From Opitutaceae bacterium (lineage in GTDB: Bacteria; Verrucomicrobiota; Verrucomicrobiia; Opitutales; Opitutaceae): a DNA stretch of 64,000 nt. Below the pieces are notes generated by a model. That model did no database searches and was not told where the DNA came from. It saw only the letters and a program-made list of their open reading frames with translations. The stretch is taken from the NCBI GenBank assembly GCA_028688225.1, contig JAQTYQ010000018.1:1-64000 (forward strand), read 5' to 3'. This document shows positions 55,063-63,457 of this stretch, piece by piece (position 1 is the stretch's first letter; each line of letters begins with the position of its first letter). A program made the position numbers and the translations under genes.

Positions 55063-55506
55063 ATGAATACCTCCATCTCCGTCCTGCTGGAGCACAAGGG
55101 CTCCAAGGTCTTTTCCGTCCCGCCCAAGTTCACGGTTGCCGAGACCGTGAAGGAAATGAATCGGCACAAGGTCGGCTCCGTGCTCGTCATGGAGGGCGAC
55201 CGGCTTGCCGGCATCTTCACGGAGCGTGACGTGCTTTCGCGGGTGATCCCCGCCGGTCTCGATCCGAAAACCACGCCGGTGGCGCAGGTCATGACGCGCG
55301 ATCCGCTCACCGTGGCCTCCTCTGCCACGATCGAGGAGGTCATGGCCCTGTTTACCGACCGGCGTTTCCGCCATCTGCCGGTGATGGACGCCGGCCGCCT
55401 CGTCGGAGTGATCTCCATCGGGGACGTCATGCGCCGGATGGTGGACACGCACCGGCACGAGGCCGAGCAGCTCAAGCAGTACATCGCGGGCGGCTATGCC
55501 CCGTAA
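55063..55506 (+). CDS. tandem CBS-domain protein
   Basis: The 147-residue protein is two CBS domains: VAETVKEMNRHKVGSVLVME with FTERDVLSRVI, and the second ATIEEVMALFTDRRFRHLPV with VISIGDVMRRMV. Such pairs bind adenine nucleotides and act as energy sensors of partner proteins. ATG 55063 starts exactly before the first domain; upstream codons in the frame are non-homologous. No partner is evident. Confidence 0.85.
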   Translation: MNTSISVLLEHKGSKVFSVPPKFTVAETVKEMNRHKVGSVLVMEGDRLAGIFTERDVLSRVIPAGLDPKTTPVAQVMTRDPLTVASSATIEEVMALFTDRRFRHLPVMDAGRLVGVISIGDVMRRMVDTHRHEAEQLKQYIAGGYAP

Positions 55507-55596
55507 GGGCGCCGGCCCGCGGCGCAGCACAAAAATCTGGCGTTGCGCAGGGGGTTCGCCAAGAACCACTGCCGCGACCGCCGGTCCATCCTGCGC

Positions 55597-56013
55597 ATGA
55601 AACTCGACACTGCCAGATCCCTCGTCACTGCTGCGTTCGGGCGCATGAACGCGCTCTACCAAAAGACCGTCTTCGACGAGTGGGTGGTGGTCTCGCTGCA
55701 GGCCGACCGCGGCGGCATCCTGGCCTACCACGGCCCGCGGGTGGACGGATTCCGGAAGCAGTTCGTGGACGATATCGGGCCGCTGCGCGCCGAGATGACC
55801 GGAAAGCACTTCGCCGTGGGCGACTTTGAATTCGCGCCCGAGGCGACCGGCACGCGCTACGACGTGTGCCTGCGCACCGGCGAAACGAGCTACCTCATCG
55901 GCAACCACACCGGAAAGTCGATGACCGAGATCCGCCAGGATCAACGCTGGCTGCAGGCGCAGAAGGCGTTCGTGGAGCTGAGCAACAAGTTTCGCACCGA
56001 CCCGCTGGAGTAG
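55597..56013 (+). CDS. conserved hypothetical cytosolic protein
   Basis: The 138-residue protein begins MKLDTARSLVTAAFGRMNAL and contains FDEWVVVSLQADRGGILAYH and VGDFEFAPEATGTRYDVCLR, alternating strands and helices suggestive of a profilin/Roadblock-like fold, but no family is recognised. No signal peptide or membrane helix. Start at ATG 55597 rather than 55543. Confidence 0.6.
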   Translation: MKLDTARSLVTAAFGRMNALYQKTVFDEWVVVSLQADRGGILAYHGPRVDGFRKQFVDDIGPLRAEMTGKHFAVGDFEFAPEATGTRYDVCLRTGETSYLIGNHTGKSMTEIRQDQRWLQAQKAFVELSNKFRTDPLE

Positions 56014-56086
56014 GAAACAGGTGGCCAAACTCGCCTGCCGGCCATGGCTCGAAGAGCGACGGCTGGTGCGCGTTTGGACGGGTGTC

Positions 56087-56107
56087 CCAAAGCCCCACGG
56101 GCTTTGG
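56087..56107. repeat. CCAAAGCCC palindrome (REP-like)
   Basis: A perfect 9-bp stem CCAAAGCCC / GGGCTTTGG with a CAC loop, just before the convergent exchanger gene. Relatives are at 57325-57385 and 61666-61685. Confidence 0.65.
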
Positions 56108-56124
56108 CGACCAAGGCGGCCCGG

Positions 56125-57132
56125 TCAGGCCAGCAGCCCCTCGTAGAGGAACCAGCCGTAGGCGGCGGCGAAGATCCAGCCGGCCCAGCGGGGCAGGCCG
56201 CCGAGCACCAGCAGCAGGACCGCGTGCAACACTGTGGCGCCGAACAGCAGCAGCATGCCGGTCTCGAAAAAGCCCGGCACCGGCACCGGCCGGAAGATCG
56301 CGCACAGCCCGAGGCAGAGGGGGATGCAGATGTGCCCGTCGCCCACCTGCGAACTGTAGACGACGTCGGCGCGGCGCTTCCAGCCCCAGTAGAGCGCAAG
56401 CAGGGCGTTGGGCAGCACCATGAGCCAGCCGCTGAGCCAGCCGAGGTGGCTGGCGTTCACGAAGCCGCCGTGCTGGTGCGAGAGCCAGGCCATCAGCCAG
56501 TCGATGCTCACGTACAGGCCGTAGGCGCCGGCGAGCACGACCAGCGTGTCGAGGTAGAAGAGCAGGCCGAAGGACGTGCGCTGGCGGGCGTTGTGCTTGA
56601 GCACGTCGAAGACCTGGAAGCACTGCCAGAAAAGGAACAAGCCCGTGAGCATGAACCCGTCGCGCCGGTCGAGCTTGCCGTCCTGGCCGAGCACCCAGAC
56701 CGCGCCGGTGAAGAAGAGCACCGCGGCGAGCGTGAGCAGCAGGGAGAGGCGGTTGACGCGGGGCCCGGTGTCGCTCCCGGCCTTGCCGCCGCGACTGCGG
56801 CCCGCGGAAGGACCCGGCACCACGACCAGCCCCCAGAGCAGGGCCGGCAGGCCGAGCAGCAGCGTGAGGTTGGTGACGTTGTTGACGAGGCAGTTGGTCA
56901 TCACCTCGCGCACCGGCCCGCCGTGCGCCACCATGAGGTAAACGAAGATCAGGTTGCCGAGTCCCGAGCAGTAGGGCATCAAGACTGTGCCGAGGGCGGT
57001 GCCCTCGAGGCCGTGGTCGAGCATGGCCTCCAGCCGCCACATCATGAGCAGCGAGGCGACGAGAAACAGGCCGACGTAGGTCCACGGACTGGTGAACCCG
57101 AGCGCGTCGATGAAATCGGGGAGGAATGTCAT
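56125..57132 (-). CDS. sodium/calcium exchanger-like (CaCA) membrane protein
   Basis: The 335-residue integral protein has about ten hydrophobic segments. The N-terminal half has ALGTVLMPYCSGLGNLIFVY and MTNCLVNNVTNLTLLLGLPA, the latter being the alpha-repeat NNxTN pattern of CaCA exchangers. The second repeat is less obvious (GFVNASHLGWLSGWLMVLPN), so this is a diverged member. ATG 57132 begins two bases after the stop of a possible short upstream frame. Confidence 0.65.
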   Translation of the reverse strand: MTFLPDFIDALGFTSPWTYVGLFLVASLLMMWRLEAMLDHGLEGTALGTVLMPYCSGLGNLIFVYLMVAHGGPVREVMTNCLVNNVTNLTLLLGLPALLWGLVVVPGPSAGRSRGGKAGSDTGPRVNRLSLLLTLAAVLFFTGAVWVLGQDGKLDRRDGFMLTGLFLFWQCFQVFDVLKHNARQRTSFGLLFYLDTLVVLAGAYGLYVSIDWLMAWLSHQHGGFVNASHLGWLSGWLMVLPNALLALYWGWKRRADVVYSSQVGDGHICIPLCLGLCAIFRPVPVPGFFETGMLLLFGATVLHAVLLLVLGGLPRWAGWIFAAAYGWFLYEGLLA

Positions 57133-57134
57133 GG

Positions 57135-57254
57135 TCAGAACACCTGACGCCGGTGCGGGGTGAACCACGCCTGCCAGCGCAGGATGACGCTGCGACCGCG
57201 CTCGATGCGCAGATGCGCGGCATCGAGGACGGGGGCGGCGCGGCGAAGGGACAT
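57135..57254 (-). CDS. possible 39-residue leader protein of the exchanger gene
   Basis: A short frame (MSLRRAAPVLDAAHLRIERG ... FTPHRRQVF) ends two bases before the exchanger start, implying coupling if it is translated. It is basic and has no membrane segment. The longer version from 57371 would run through a repeat element, so the shorter start is preferred. Only weak support. Confidence 0.3.
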   Translation of the reverse strand: MSLRRAAPVLDAAHLRIERGRSVILRWQAWFTPHRRQVF

Positions 57255-57324
57255 GGCCCTGATGCTGGTGGCCCAGCCGGGCTCGTCAACGGCGGGGTCG
57301 CGCCTTTCGTGGGGAGAGCGCTCG

Positions 57325-57385
57325 GAGTAGCCAAAGCCGTGAGGCTTTGGACGACGGATCCAAACTCTCACGAGTTTGGCTACTC
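57325..57385. repeat. compound REP-like palindromes (CCAAAGCC and CCAAACTC)
   Basis: Outer arms GAGTAGCC (57325-57332) and GGCTACTC (57378-57385) enclose two hairpins: CCAAAGCC / GGCTTTGG (57331-57350) and CCAAACTC / GAGTTTGG (57360-57379). The second, reverse-complemented, is identical over 20 bases to the element at 61666-61685. Confidence 0.75.
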
Positions 57386-57514
57386 GAATTCTCCCACCCT
57401 CGCTACGGCCTTGAGGATCGATTCGCCGGGCGCGTTTTTTGCCGTCCGGACAAAATAACTGTAACTTTGGGTGGCCCGGCGGGTTTTACCAGGTAACCGT
57501 CGACCTCATCTTTC

Positions 57515-58462
57515 ATGAAATCCCATCTTCCTGTTCTTGTCGGACTCGGGTTGCTCTTTGTCGCCCCCCTTGTCGTTGATGCGAAAATCGAACGCACGGT
57601 TGAGAAAACCTTCACCGTCCAGCCGGGCGGCATGCTCAAGGTCGAAACGTCGGGCGGCGGCATCAAAATCGTCCCTGGCGCCGACAATATGGTGAAGGTT
57701 ACGGTGAAACAGCGGATCGACGCCTCGACCGACGCCGGGGCGGAGGAGATCCTCAAGCACCTCGTGCTGACCCTGGAGCAGCAGGGAAACGACGTCACCG
57801 CGATCGCCAGATATGAAGGTGAGCGCACGTTGTCCTTCTGGTTCCACGGGGGCTCCTGGCCGCCGGTGCAATGTGAATTCAGCGTCGCGGTGCCCGCCAC
57901 CTACAACGTCGACCTCAAGACGTCGGGCGGCGGCATCAGCGTGGGCGATCTTGCCGGCAAGGTCGTGGCTCGCACCTCGGGTGGCGGGCTGCAATTCGGG
58001 CGGATCGCCGGCCCGGTCGACGGGCGCACCAGCGGCGGTGGCATCAGCGTGGAGGCATGCACGGGGGATGTGAACGTGCACACCTCGGGCGGGGGCATTC
58101 ACTTGGGGCCGGTCAGCGGCAATGCCCAGGTGCACACGAGTGGCGGTGGCATCACCATCAAAGAGATTGGTGGAATGGTCAGCGCCCATACCTCGGGCGG
58201 TCCGATCGACGTGAGCTTTTCCGGCCCGTTGCAAGGCGACTGCGAGCTTTCGACCTCCGGCGGCGGCATCACGGTGCGCGCGGATCCGAAGAGCGATTTC
58301 AATCTCGAGGCGCGCACCTCGGGTGGCGGCGTGAGCTGCAAGCTGCCTGTCACGGTCGTGGGCGAGATCAAGCCCAGCCACCTGAGCGGGAGGGTCAACG
58401 CCGGAGGGCACGAACTCAAGCTGCGCACCTCGGGCGGCAGCATCCGGGTGGTGACCCGATGA
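57515..58462 (+). CDS. DUF4097-type beta-helix surface protein
   Basis: The 315-residue exported protein has a signal peptide (MKSHLPVLVGLGLLFVAPLV), an N-terminal region with VKVTVKQRIDASTDAGAEEI, and from about 130 on seven or more TSGGG-containing turns (LKTSGGGISVGDLAGKVVAR and similar), spaced by about 20 residues, forming a right-handed ladder. This is the DUF4097/adhesin-like family, predicted extracellular or periplasmic. A strong terminator follows it. Confidence 0.8.
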   Translation: MKSHLPVLVGLGLLFVAPLVVDAKIERTVEKTFTVQPGGMLKVETSGGGIKIVPGADNMVKVTVKQRIDASTDAGAEEILKHLVLTLEQQGNDVTAIARYEGERTLSFWFHGGSWPPVQCEFSVAVPATYNVDLKTSGGGISVGDLAGKVVARTSGGGLQFGRIAGPVDGRTSGGGISVEACTGDVNVHTSGGGIHLGPVSGNAQVHTSGGGITIKEIGGMVSAHTSGGPIDVSFSGPLQGDCELSTSGGGITVRADPKSDFNLEARTSGGGVSCKLPVTVVGEIKPSHLSGRVNAGGHELKLRTSGGSIRVVTR

Positions 58463-58487
58463 TTTTTGTCAGTTGATCGGTTGTGTG

Positions 58488-58522
58488 AAAACCGGGCGTG
58501 GACCAATGCCACGCCCGGTTTT
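58488..58522 (+). terminator. rho-independent terminator of the DUF4097 gene
   Basis: A 14-bp stem (AAAACCGGGCGTGG / CCACGCCCGGTTTT) with a seven-base loop is followed by a run of T. The strongest intrinsic terminator in the window. Confidence 0.9.
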
Positions 58523-58587
58523 TTGCATGCGCCCGGCCGGGCGCAAAATCGCTGGCGCAGGGCCCGCCGCCGGCGTTCAATCGTCCC

Positions 58588-60159
58588 ATGACAACCGAAA
58601 CCGCCTACGCGGAACTCGTCGCCCGGCTCAAACGCAGCCATGTGCTGGGCACGGTGAACGGCCTGCTCGGCTGGGACGAGCAGGTCAACCTGCCGCCCGA
58701 TAGCGCGGACCTCCGCGCCGAGCAGCTCGCCGTCATGGCCGAGCTGCAGCACGCCGCCGCCAGCGACCCGCGCCTCGGGGAGTTGCTGGCCGAATTAGAA
58801 GGTCGAGACGGATCGCCCGCCTTTGCCGAGGCTTCGGCGGGCCGTCCGGGAAAAGGAACGGCGGGCCCAGCGGTCCCGCCCTACCAGCTGACCGCCGACC
58901 AGCAGGTCGTCCTCCAGCGGGCCCGGCGGGACTACGACCGCGTGGTCAAGCTGCCGCCCGAATTTGTGCGAGAAAAAGCGCGCCACAACAGCCAGACCTT
59001 CCACGCCTGGGCGGACTGCAAGGCGCGGTCGGATTTCGCCGGCTACGCGCCCTTCCTGCAGAAGCAGCTCGAATTGGCGAAACAGGAGGCCGCCTATCTC
59101 GGTTATGCCGCCGCCCCCTACGACTACCTGATCGACCGGCACGATCCGGGCATGACCGCGGCGGTGATCGAGCGGCTGTTTGCCGAGCTGAAGACGGACC
59201 TCGTGCCGCTCATGCGCGAGATCGTGTCCTCGCCCGTCAAGGCGCGAACCGACTTCCTGCGCGGCTTCCCGGTTGCGCCGCAGCGCGAATTTCTGCGCGC
59301 CGTCACCGAACGGCTCGGTTTCAACTACCGGCGCGGACGCATCGACGTGTCGCTGCATCCGTTTTGCGAGGGCAGCGGGGCCGACATCCGCATGACCACG
59401 CGCTTCGACGAAAACAACCCGCTCAACTCGCTGTTCGGCTCGATCCACGAAACCGGCCATGGTCTCTACGAGCAGGGTCTGCCGCTCGAGCACCAAGGCA
59501 CGCCGCTCGGCCAGGCCGTCGGCATGGGCGTGCACGAATCGCAAAGCCGGCTTTGGGAGAATCAGGTGGCGCGCGGCCGCGCCTTCTGGCGGTTTTTCGA
59601 GCCGCGTTTCCGGGAGACGTTTCCCGCGCAGCTCCGCGCCGTCTCCTCGGACGAGCTTTATCTCACGGTCAATGCCGTCCGGCCGACCCTCATCCGGGTC
59701 GACGCCGACGAGGTCACCTACAACCTGCACATCATCCTGCGATTCGAGCTGGAGAAGCGGCTGTTGGCCGGGATGCTGGTGGTCGCGGATCTGCCGGCGG
59801 CCTGGAATGCGCTCGCGCAGGAGCTGCTGGGCCTCACGCCGCCGAACGACCGCGAGGGCGTGCTGCAGGACGTGCACTGGTCGGGCGGCATGTTCGGCTA
59901 CTTCCCGAGTTACTGCATCGGCAACATGATGGCGGCGCAGCTCTGGCATCAGGTCCGGAAGGAATTTCCGGGATTGGAGGAGGACTTCGCCTGCGGCGAT
60001 TTCTCGCGGCTGCTCGGCTGGCTGCGGCGCCAGATCCACGCGCAGGGCCGGCGCCACGACACGCAGGAGCTGGTCCGGGTCGTCACCGGGGAACCGCTGA
60101 CGCCGCGGCATCTGCTGCACTACCTGCGCGAACGGTACCTGCCACTCTACCGAGCGTGA
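58588..60159 (+). CDS. M32 family carboxypeptidase
   Basis: The 523-residue cytosolic metallocarboxypeptidase (Taq type) has the zinc motif HETGH in SIHETGHGLYEQGL, then MGVHESQSRLWEN with the third ligand, and the conserved VNAVRPTLIRVDADEVTYNL. About residues 72-98 hold an insert (EGRDGSPAFAEASAGRPGKG and TAGPAVPPYQ) encoded by two palindromic repeats; it lies in a helical N-terminal region and keeps the frame. ATG 58588 gives the family start; the frame opens earlier only by chance. Confidence 0.9.
   Translation: MTTETAYAELVARLKRSHVLGTVNGLLGWDEQVNLPPDSADLRAEQLAVMAELQHAAASDPRLGELLAELEGRDGSPAFAEASAGRPGKGTAGPAVPPYQLTADQQVVLQRARRDYDRVVKLPPEFVREKARHNSQTFHAWADCKARSDFAGYAPFLQKQLELAKQEAAYLGYAAAPYDYLIDRHDPGMTAAVIERLFAELKTDLVPLMREIVSSPVKARTDFLRGFPVAPQREFLRAVTERLGFNYRRGRIDVSLHPFCEGSGADIRMTTRFDENNPLNSLFGSIHETGHGLYEQGLPLEHQGTPLGQAVGMGVHESQSRLWENQVARGRAFWRFFEPRFRETFPAQLRAVSSDELYLTVNAVRPTLIRVDADEVTYNLHIILRFELEKRLLAGMLVVADLPAAWNALAQELLGLTPPNDREGVLQDVHWSGGMFGYFPSYCIGNMMAAQLWHQVRKEFPGLEEDFACGDFSRLLGWLRRQIHAQGRRHDTQELVRVVTGEPLTPRHLLHYLRERYLPLYRA
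58860..58880 (+). repeat. REP-like palindrome in frame in the M32 gene
   Basis: GGCGGGCCC-AGC-GGTCCCGCC (imperfect inverse arms) is translated as AGPAVP. The identical 21 bases recur at 60558-60578 in the TatD gene. A second hairpin, GCCGAGGCTTCGGC, lies just upstream (about 58825-58838). Confidence 0.8.
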
Positions 60160-60255
60160 AATCTCAAACGCGAACGTGCCAAATGCCAAAGGTTGCAGAA
60201 TAACAGCCGCCGGTTTTGTTTGGCGTTTGGAGATTTGGTTTTTGTGATCTCATCC

Positions 60256-61110
60256 ATGGGACTCATCGACACACATACGCATCTGGATGGCTTTGCCCGG
60301 CGCGGCGAACTGCCGGACGTGCTCGCGCGGGCCCGGGCCGCGGGTCTCGAGGCCATGATCGCCGTCGGTACGGTGCCGGACGACTGGGCGCTCTACCAGG
60401 ACTTGGCCCGCGAGCACCCGGGTTTGATTCATTACACGGCGGGACTGCATCCCTGCTCGGTGGACGCGGGGTGGGAGGGGGTGGTTGCGCAGCTGGAGGG
60501 TTATTGGGGTGGGGCGCCCTGCCGGTCAGCAGAGTCGGACGCGCCAAATGAAAACACGGCGGGCCCAGCGGTCCCGCCTTACCCGGTCGCGGTGGGGGAG
60601 ATCGGCCTCGACCGGTTTCATCTGCCGAAGGAGGCCGCGGAGGCGGCACGCGTCTTTGCCTGGCAGCGCGCGGCGTTTGCCGCCGGCCTGGAGCTCGCGC
60701 AGCGGCGCGGCGTGCCGGTGGTCGTCCATTCGCGCGGGGCGTTTCGCGAATGCGTGGAGATGATCGATGCGAGCGGCGTGGACTGGACGAAGGTTGTTTT
60801 CCACTGTTTCAGCGAGGGAGCCGACGAGATGAACACCCTGCTCACGCGCGGCGGCCGCGGTTCTTTCACGGGGATCATCACTTACAAAAACGCCGATGCC
60901 GTGCGGGCCGCGGCCCGCGTCCAGGGGCTGGCCCGGCTGATGATCGAGACCGATGCGCCCTACCTCGCCCCCGTGCCCCACCGGGGAAAGCCGAATGAGC
61001 CGGCCTGGGTGCGGCATACCGCCGAGTTTTGCGCGGCGTTGTTCGGCATGACCTCCGACGAGGTGGCGGCCGTCACCACAAAAAACGCCAAAGCGTTTTT
61101 TGAATTATAG
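60256..61110 (+). CDS. TatD-family metal-dependent hydrolase
   Basis: The 284-residue amidohydrolase-fold nuclease has the N-terminal metal pair IDTHTHLD, GEIGLDRFH, the VVHSRGAF His, HCFSEGADEM and the terminal ETDAPYLAP metal site. TatD enzymes act on DNA or D-amino-acyl substrates. A 20-residue insert (AESDAPNENTAGPAVPPYPV) between strands contains the REP-like element shared with the M32 gene. The 3' end holds a small hairpin leading into the terminator. Confidence 0.9.
   Translation: MGLIDTHTHLDGFARRGELPDVLARARAAGLEAMIAVGTVPDDWALYQDLAREHPGLIHYTAGLHPCSVDAGWEGVVAQLEGYWGGAPCRSAESDAPNENTAGPAVPPYPVAVGEIGLDRFHLPKEAAEAARVFAWQRAAFAAGLELAQRRGVPVVVHSRGAFRECVEMIDASGVDWTKVVFHCFSEGADEMNTLLTRGGRGSFTGIITYKNADAVRAAARVQGLARLMIETDAPYLAPVPHRGKPNEPAWVRHTAEFCAALFGMTSDEVAAVTTKNAKAFFEL
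60558..60578 (+). repeat. REP-like palindrome in frame in the TatD gene
   Basis: Identical over 21 bases to 58860-58880 and read in the same frame (TAGPAVPPY in both genes). Confidence 0.8.
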
Positions 61111-61131
61111 GTTTTGGCGCAGCCAAAACCT
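61109..61131. terminator. hairpin between convergent tatD and HPr genes
   Basis: A 10-bp stem AGGTTTTGGC / GCCAAAACCT with a GCA loop sits exactly at the meeting point of two convergent genes, its last two bases overlapping the HPr stop codon. A second, AT-rich hairpin (AAAAACGC / GCGTTTTT) lies just before it in the 3' end of tatD. Confidence 0.7.
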
Positions 61132-61429
61132 AGGCCTCGTCGAACTTCCGGGCGAACAGCTGGTCCAGCTCGGCGAGCATCTGCGGGGCGTCCTCGCCCG
61201 TGGCGATGAATTTCACCTTCGAGCCCTTGCCGGCCGCCAGCATCATCAGACCCATGATGCTCTTGCCGTTCACCTGCTCCTCGTCCTTTTCCACGAACAC
61301 GTCGCACCGGTATTTGTTGGTGATGCGGACCACCATGGCCGCCGGCCGGGCATGAATGCCCATCTTGTTCAGCACGACGAATTCCTTGACGTACTGCTGC
61401 GTGCTTGGCGTGGCTTCGACTTTGTCCAT
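61130..61429 (-). CDS. HPr-family phosphocarrier protein
   Basis: The 99-residue phosphocarrier has the active-site histidine in GIHARPAA (His26) and the regulatory serine in NGKSIMGLMML (Ser57), both displaced by about 11 from standard HPr by an N-terminal extension (MDKVEATPSTQQ). The rest is typical, so it may serve PTS transfer or regulation. No PTS EI or EII genes are in the window. Confidence 0.92.
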   Translation of the reverse strand: MDKVEATPSTQQYVKEFVVLNKMGIHARPAAMVVRITNKYRCDVFVEKDEEQVNGKSIMGLMMLAAGKGSKVKFIATGEDAPQMLAELDQLFARKFDEA

Positions 61430-61665
61430 GTAATGCGGGTGCGGGAACGAATAGATGAAGGGCCGGAATTTCGACCGGCCCTCACCCGGCTTGCAACCTT
61501 AAAACCGACCCGTCGGACTGCAACGAGGGAGTCATGACCGTAAACGAAGCACGCGGCGGGCCAAGTGGATGCATAGGAGATGCCGCCGGAATTATCACGC
61601 CGGGGTGATTGGAGCCGGGCTCGCTGAGCCCGGAAAACCGACCGCATTGAGGACGGAATTTGTAG

Positions 61666-61685
61666 CCAAACTCGTGAGAGTTTGG
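61666..61685. repeat. CCAAACTC palindrome, exact inverse copy of 57360-57379
   Basis: CCAAACTCGTGAGAGTTTGG, preceded by GTAG, is the exact reverse complement of the hairpin upstream of the exchanger gene. Shared flanks (GTAG / GGCTAC) support a common mobile-type repeat. Confidence 0.75.
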
Positions 61686-61767
61686 ATGCTTCTGCTCCCC
61701 GTGCCCTTTCCCAGGGGCCTGCGGCCCGCGGCGAGGGCGCCGCGACTCCACCTGACGACGATGGCCG

Positions 61768-61821
61768 GGCGCGTTCTGCTAGCCAGCCCCGCCGCCGCGG
61801 CGCGGGCCAGCAGAACGCGCC
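61768..61821. repeat. long inverted repeat, 17-bp arms
   Basis: Arms GGCGCGTTCTGCTAGCC (61768-61784) and GGCCAGCAGAACGCGCC (61805-61821) pair with one mismatch around a GC-rich loop. It lies 80 bases upstream of the kdsB start. Confidence 0.7.
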
Positions 61822-61900
61822 GTTGTCCGATGTCGGCGGTCCGGCCGCCCCGCTTGATTCCGCGTTGCCGGCCCACCCATCCGGTGACATAGGCAGGGGA

Positions 61901-62647
61901 ATGCCCACGACCGCCATCATCGTTCCCTGCCGCCTCGAATCCACCCGGTTCCCGCGCAAATTGCTGCATCCGATCAAGGGCAAACCGCTGTTGCTTTGGG
62001 TGGCCGAGCGCATCGCGGCGCAGGCGTCGGCATTTCCCCTTTACTTTGCCGTGGACCACGAATTGCTGCGCGCGGCGCTGGGAGAGCGCGGTTTCAACGT
62101 GATCATGACCTCACCAGCGCATGCCAGCGGCACCGACCGCTTGGCCGAGGCCAACCGCACGGTCTGCGCCGACCGGGTCATCAACGTGCAGGCCGACGAG
62201 CCGCTGGTGACCGGAGCCCAGATCCAGGAACTGGCGCGGCTGATCGGCGGCGAGGCGCCGATGGCGACGCTGGCCACGCCCTTCCGCCGGGCGGTGGATT
62301 TCTACAATCCCCACCAGGTGAAGGTCGTCCTAGGCCGCGACGGCCGTGCGCTTTATTTTTCGCGGTCGGGTCTGCCCTTTGCCCGCGAGACGGGGGGAAC
62401 GGTCGACGATGCCTGGGTGGCGGCAAACCCGTGTTACAAGCATCTCGGGCTTTACGCCTATCAGGCGGACCTGCTGGAGAAGTTCGCCTCGCTGCCGCCG
62501 GGGCGCTACGAGCAGATCGAAAAACTGGAACAGCTCCGCGTGCTCGAGAACGGCTACGACATCATGGTCGGCCTGACCGAGGATCCCACCATCGGCGTCG
62601 ACACGCCGGAGGATGCGCAGCGTTTCGAGCAGGTGCTCGAAACGTAA
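61901..62647 (+). CDS. kdsB: 3-deoxy-manno-octulosonate cytidylyltransferase
   Basis: KdsB activates Kdo with CTP for lipopolysaccharide synthesis. The 248-residue protein begins [20 protein letters not shown] and contains [31 protein letters not shown] and [18 protein letters not shown] 61901 is the family start; upstream codons in the same frame are repeat sequence. It supports a Gram-negative outer membrane. Confidence 0.94.
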   Translation: MPTTAIIVPCRLESTRFPRKLLHPIKGKPLLLWVAERIAAQASAFPLYFAVDHELLRAALGERGFNVIMTSPAHASGTDRLAEANRTVCADRVINVQADEPLVTGAQIQELARLIGGEAPMATLATPFRRAVDFYNPHQVKVVLGRDGRALYFSRSGLPFARETGGTVDDAWVAANPCYKHLGLYAYQADLLEKFASLPPGRYEQIEKLEQLRVLENGYDIMVGLTEDPTIGVDTPEDAQRFEQVLET

Positions 62648-62731
62648 GGGGCAGGGGAAAGCGATAGTCCTTGCTGATACGGAGGCGGGGAATGGCTTGC
62701 TGGCCAGTGTCTTGACCTCAACGTTCAGATC

Positions 62732-63361
62732 ATGAAATTTCCCCGGATCGTTCCGGTGATGTTCTTCCTGACCGGCGTCATTCCCATCCCGGGCTTTGGC
62801 ACGAATGGGCCTGATCGGACCTCTTTGGTCTGCTCGGGCATCACGGTTTGCTACGACAGGATGGACGAGGATTTCACCCGGAAGTTCTGCGAACGGCTGC
62901 CATCATTGCGGAATCAGGTTTTCAACGCACTGCAGACAGGCGTGGGGAAAGTCCTGGAGACGCAACTGGCGGACGATCCGTCCAACAAGTGGATTTGGGT
63001 GGGGGGTGCCCCATGCGTGGCACGGCGGGTGTTGGTGGAGATCACTTCGCCTCAGGTGGCAGATCGCTACACCGCCCTTTTCGACCGGTTGCTCCAAGGC
63101 GCGAAGCAAGATGCCACCCCGATCAGCTTGGAAGCATGGCCCGCCGAGCAGGAGACACGGCATGTTGCGGTAGCGGTCCAAATCTTCCGCAATATCGCGG
63201 AAAAGCACGGGAACGCGGCCGTCACGCAGTTGCTGGCCGAGTTTTGGAAGCTGCCGCCGGAACGGCGGACCTCGATCGAGTTTCGGCAGCTCTATCGCAA
63301 ACTATTCCGGGAGCCGCTTGAGGCGGAAGCGCCGTCCGGCGTGCGATTCGGAGCTGGATAA
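62732..63361 (+). CDS. hypothetical protein with N-terminal hydrophobic segment
   Basis: The 209-residue protein begins with a signal-like stretch (FPRIVPVMFFLTGVIPIPGF). The body contains VCYDRMDEDFTRKFCERLPS and VTQLLAEFWKLPPERRTSIE, mixed helix and strand. No family is recognised. A lone gene between kdsB and a convergent nucleotidyltransferase. Confidence 0.55.
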   Translation: MKFPRIVPVMFFLTGVIPIPGFGTNGPDRTSLVCSGITVCYDRMDEDFTRKFCERLPSLRNQVFNALQTGVGKVLETQLADDPSNKWIWVGGAPCVARRVLVEITSPQVADRYTALFDRLLQGAKQDATPISLEAWPAEQETRHVAVAVQIFRNIAEKHGNAAVTQLLAEFWKLPPERRTSIEFRQLYRKLFREPLEAEAPSGVRFGAG

Positions 63362-63457
63362 GCGGCGCTATCAGATTTTTCCTGCCTTGCGCCGTTCGAT
63401 CAGCCGGTGGAAATCCACGAAGAGCGGGTCAGCAGTATCGAATCCGGATGCGGCCGA

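Larger units (their letters stand above)
61430..61900. other. repeat-bearing intergenic region upstream of kdsB and HPr
   Basis: About 470 bases without a supported gene. It contains a GGGCCGG / CCGGCCC hairpin (about 61460-61481), the CCAAACTC palindrome (61666-61685) and a long stem (61768-61821). Promoters for HPr and kdsB should lie here but none stands out. Confidence 0.5.

Noticed and set aside
55895-57334. 479-codon minus-strand frame overlapping the exchanger gene
   Set aside because: Runs in a different frame from the exchanger, whose membrane helices are obvious; the frame is Arg/Ala-rich.
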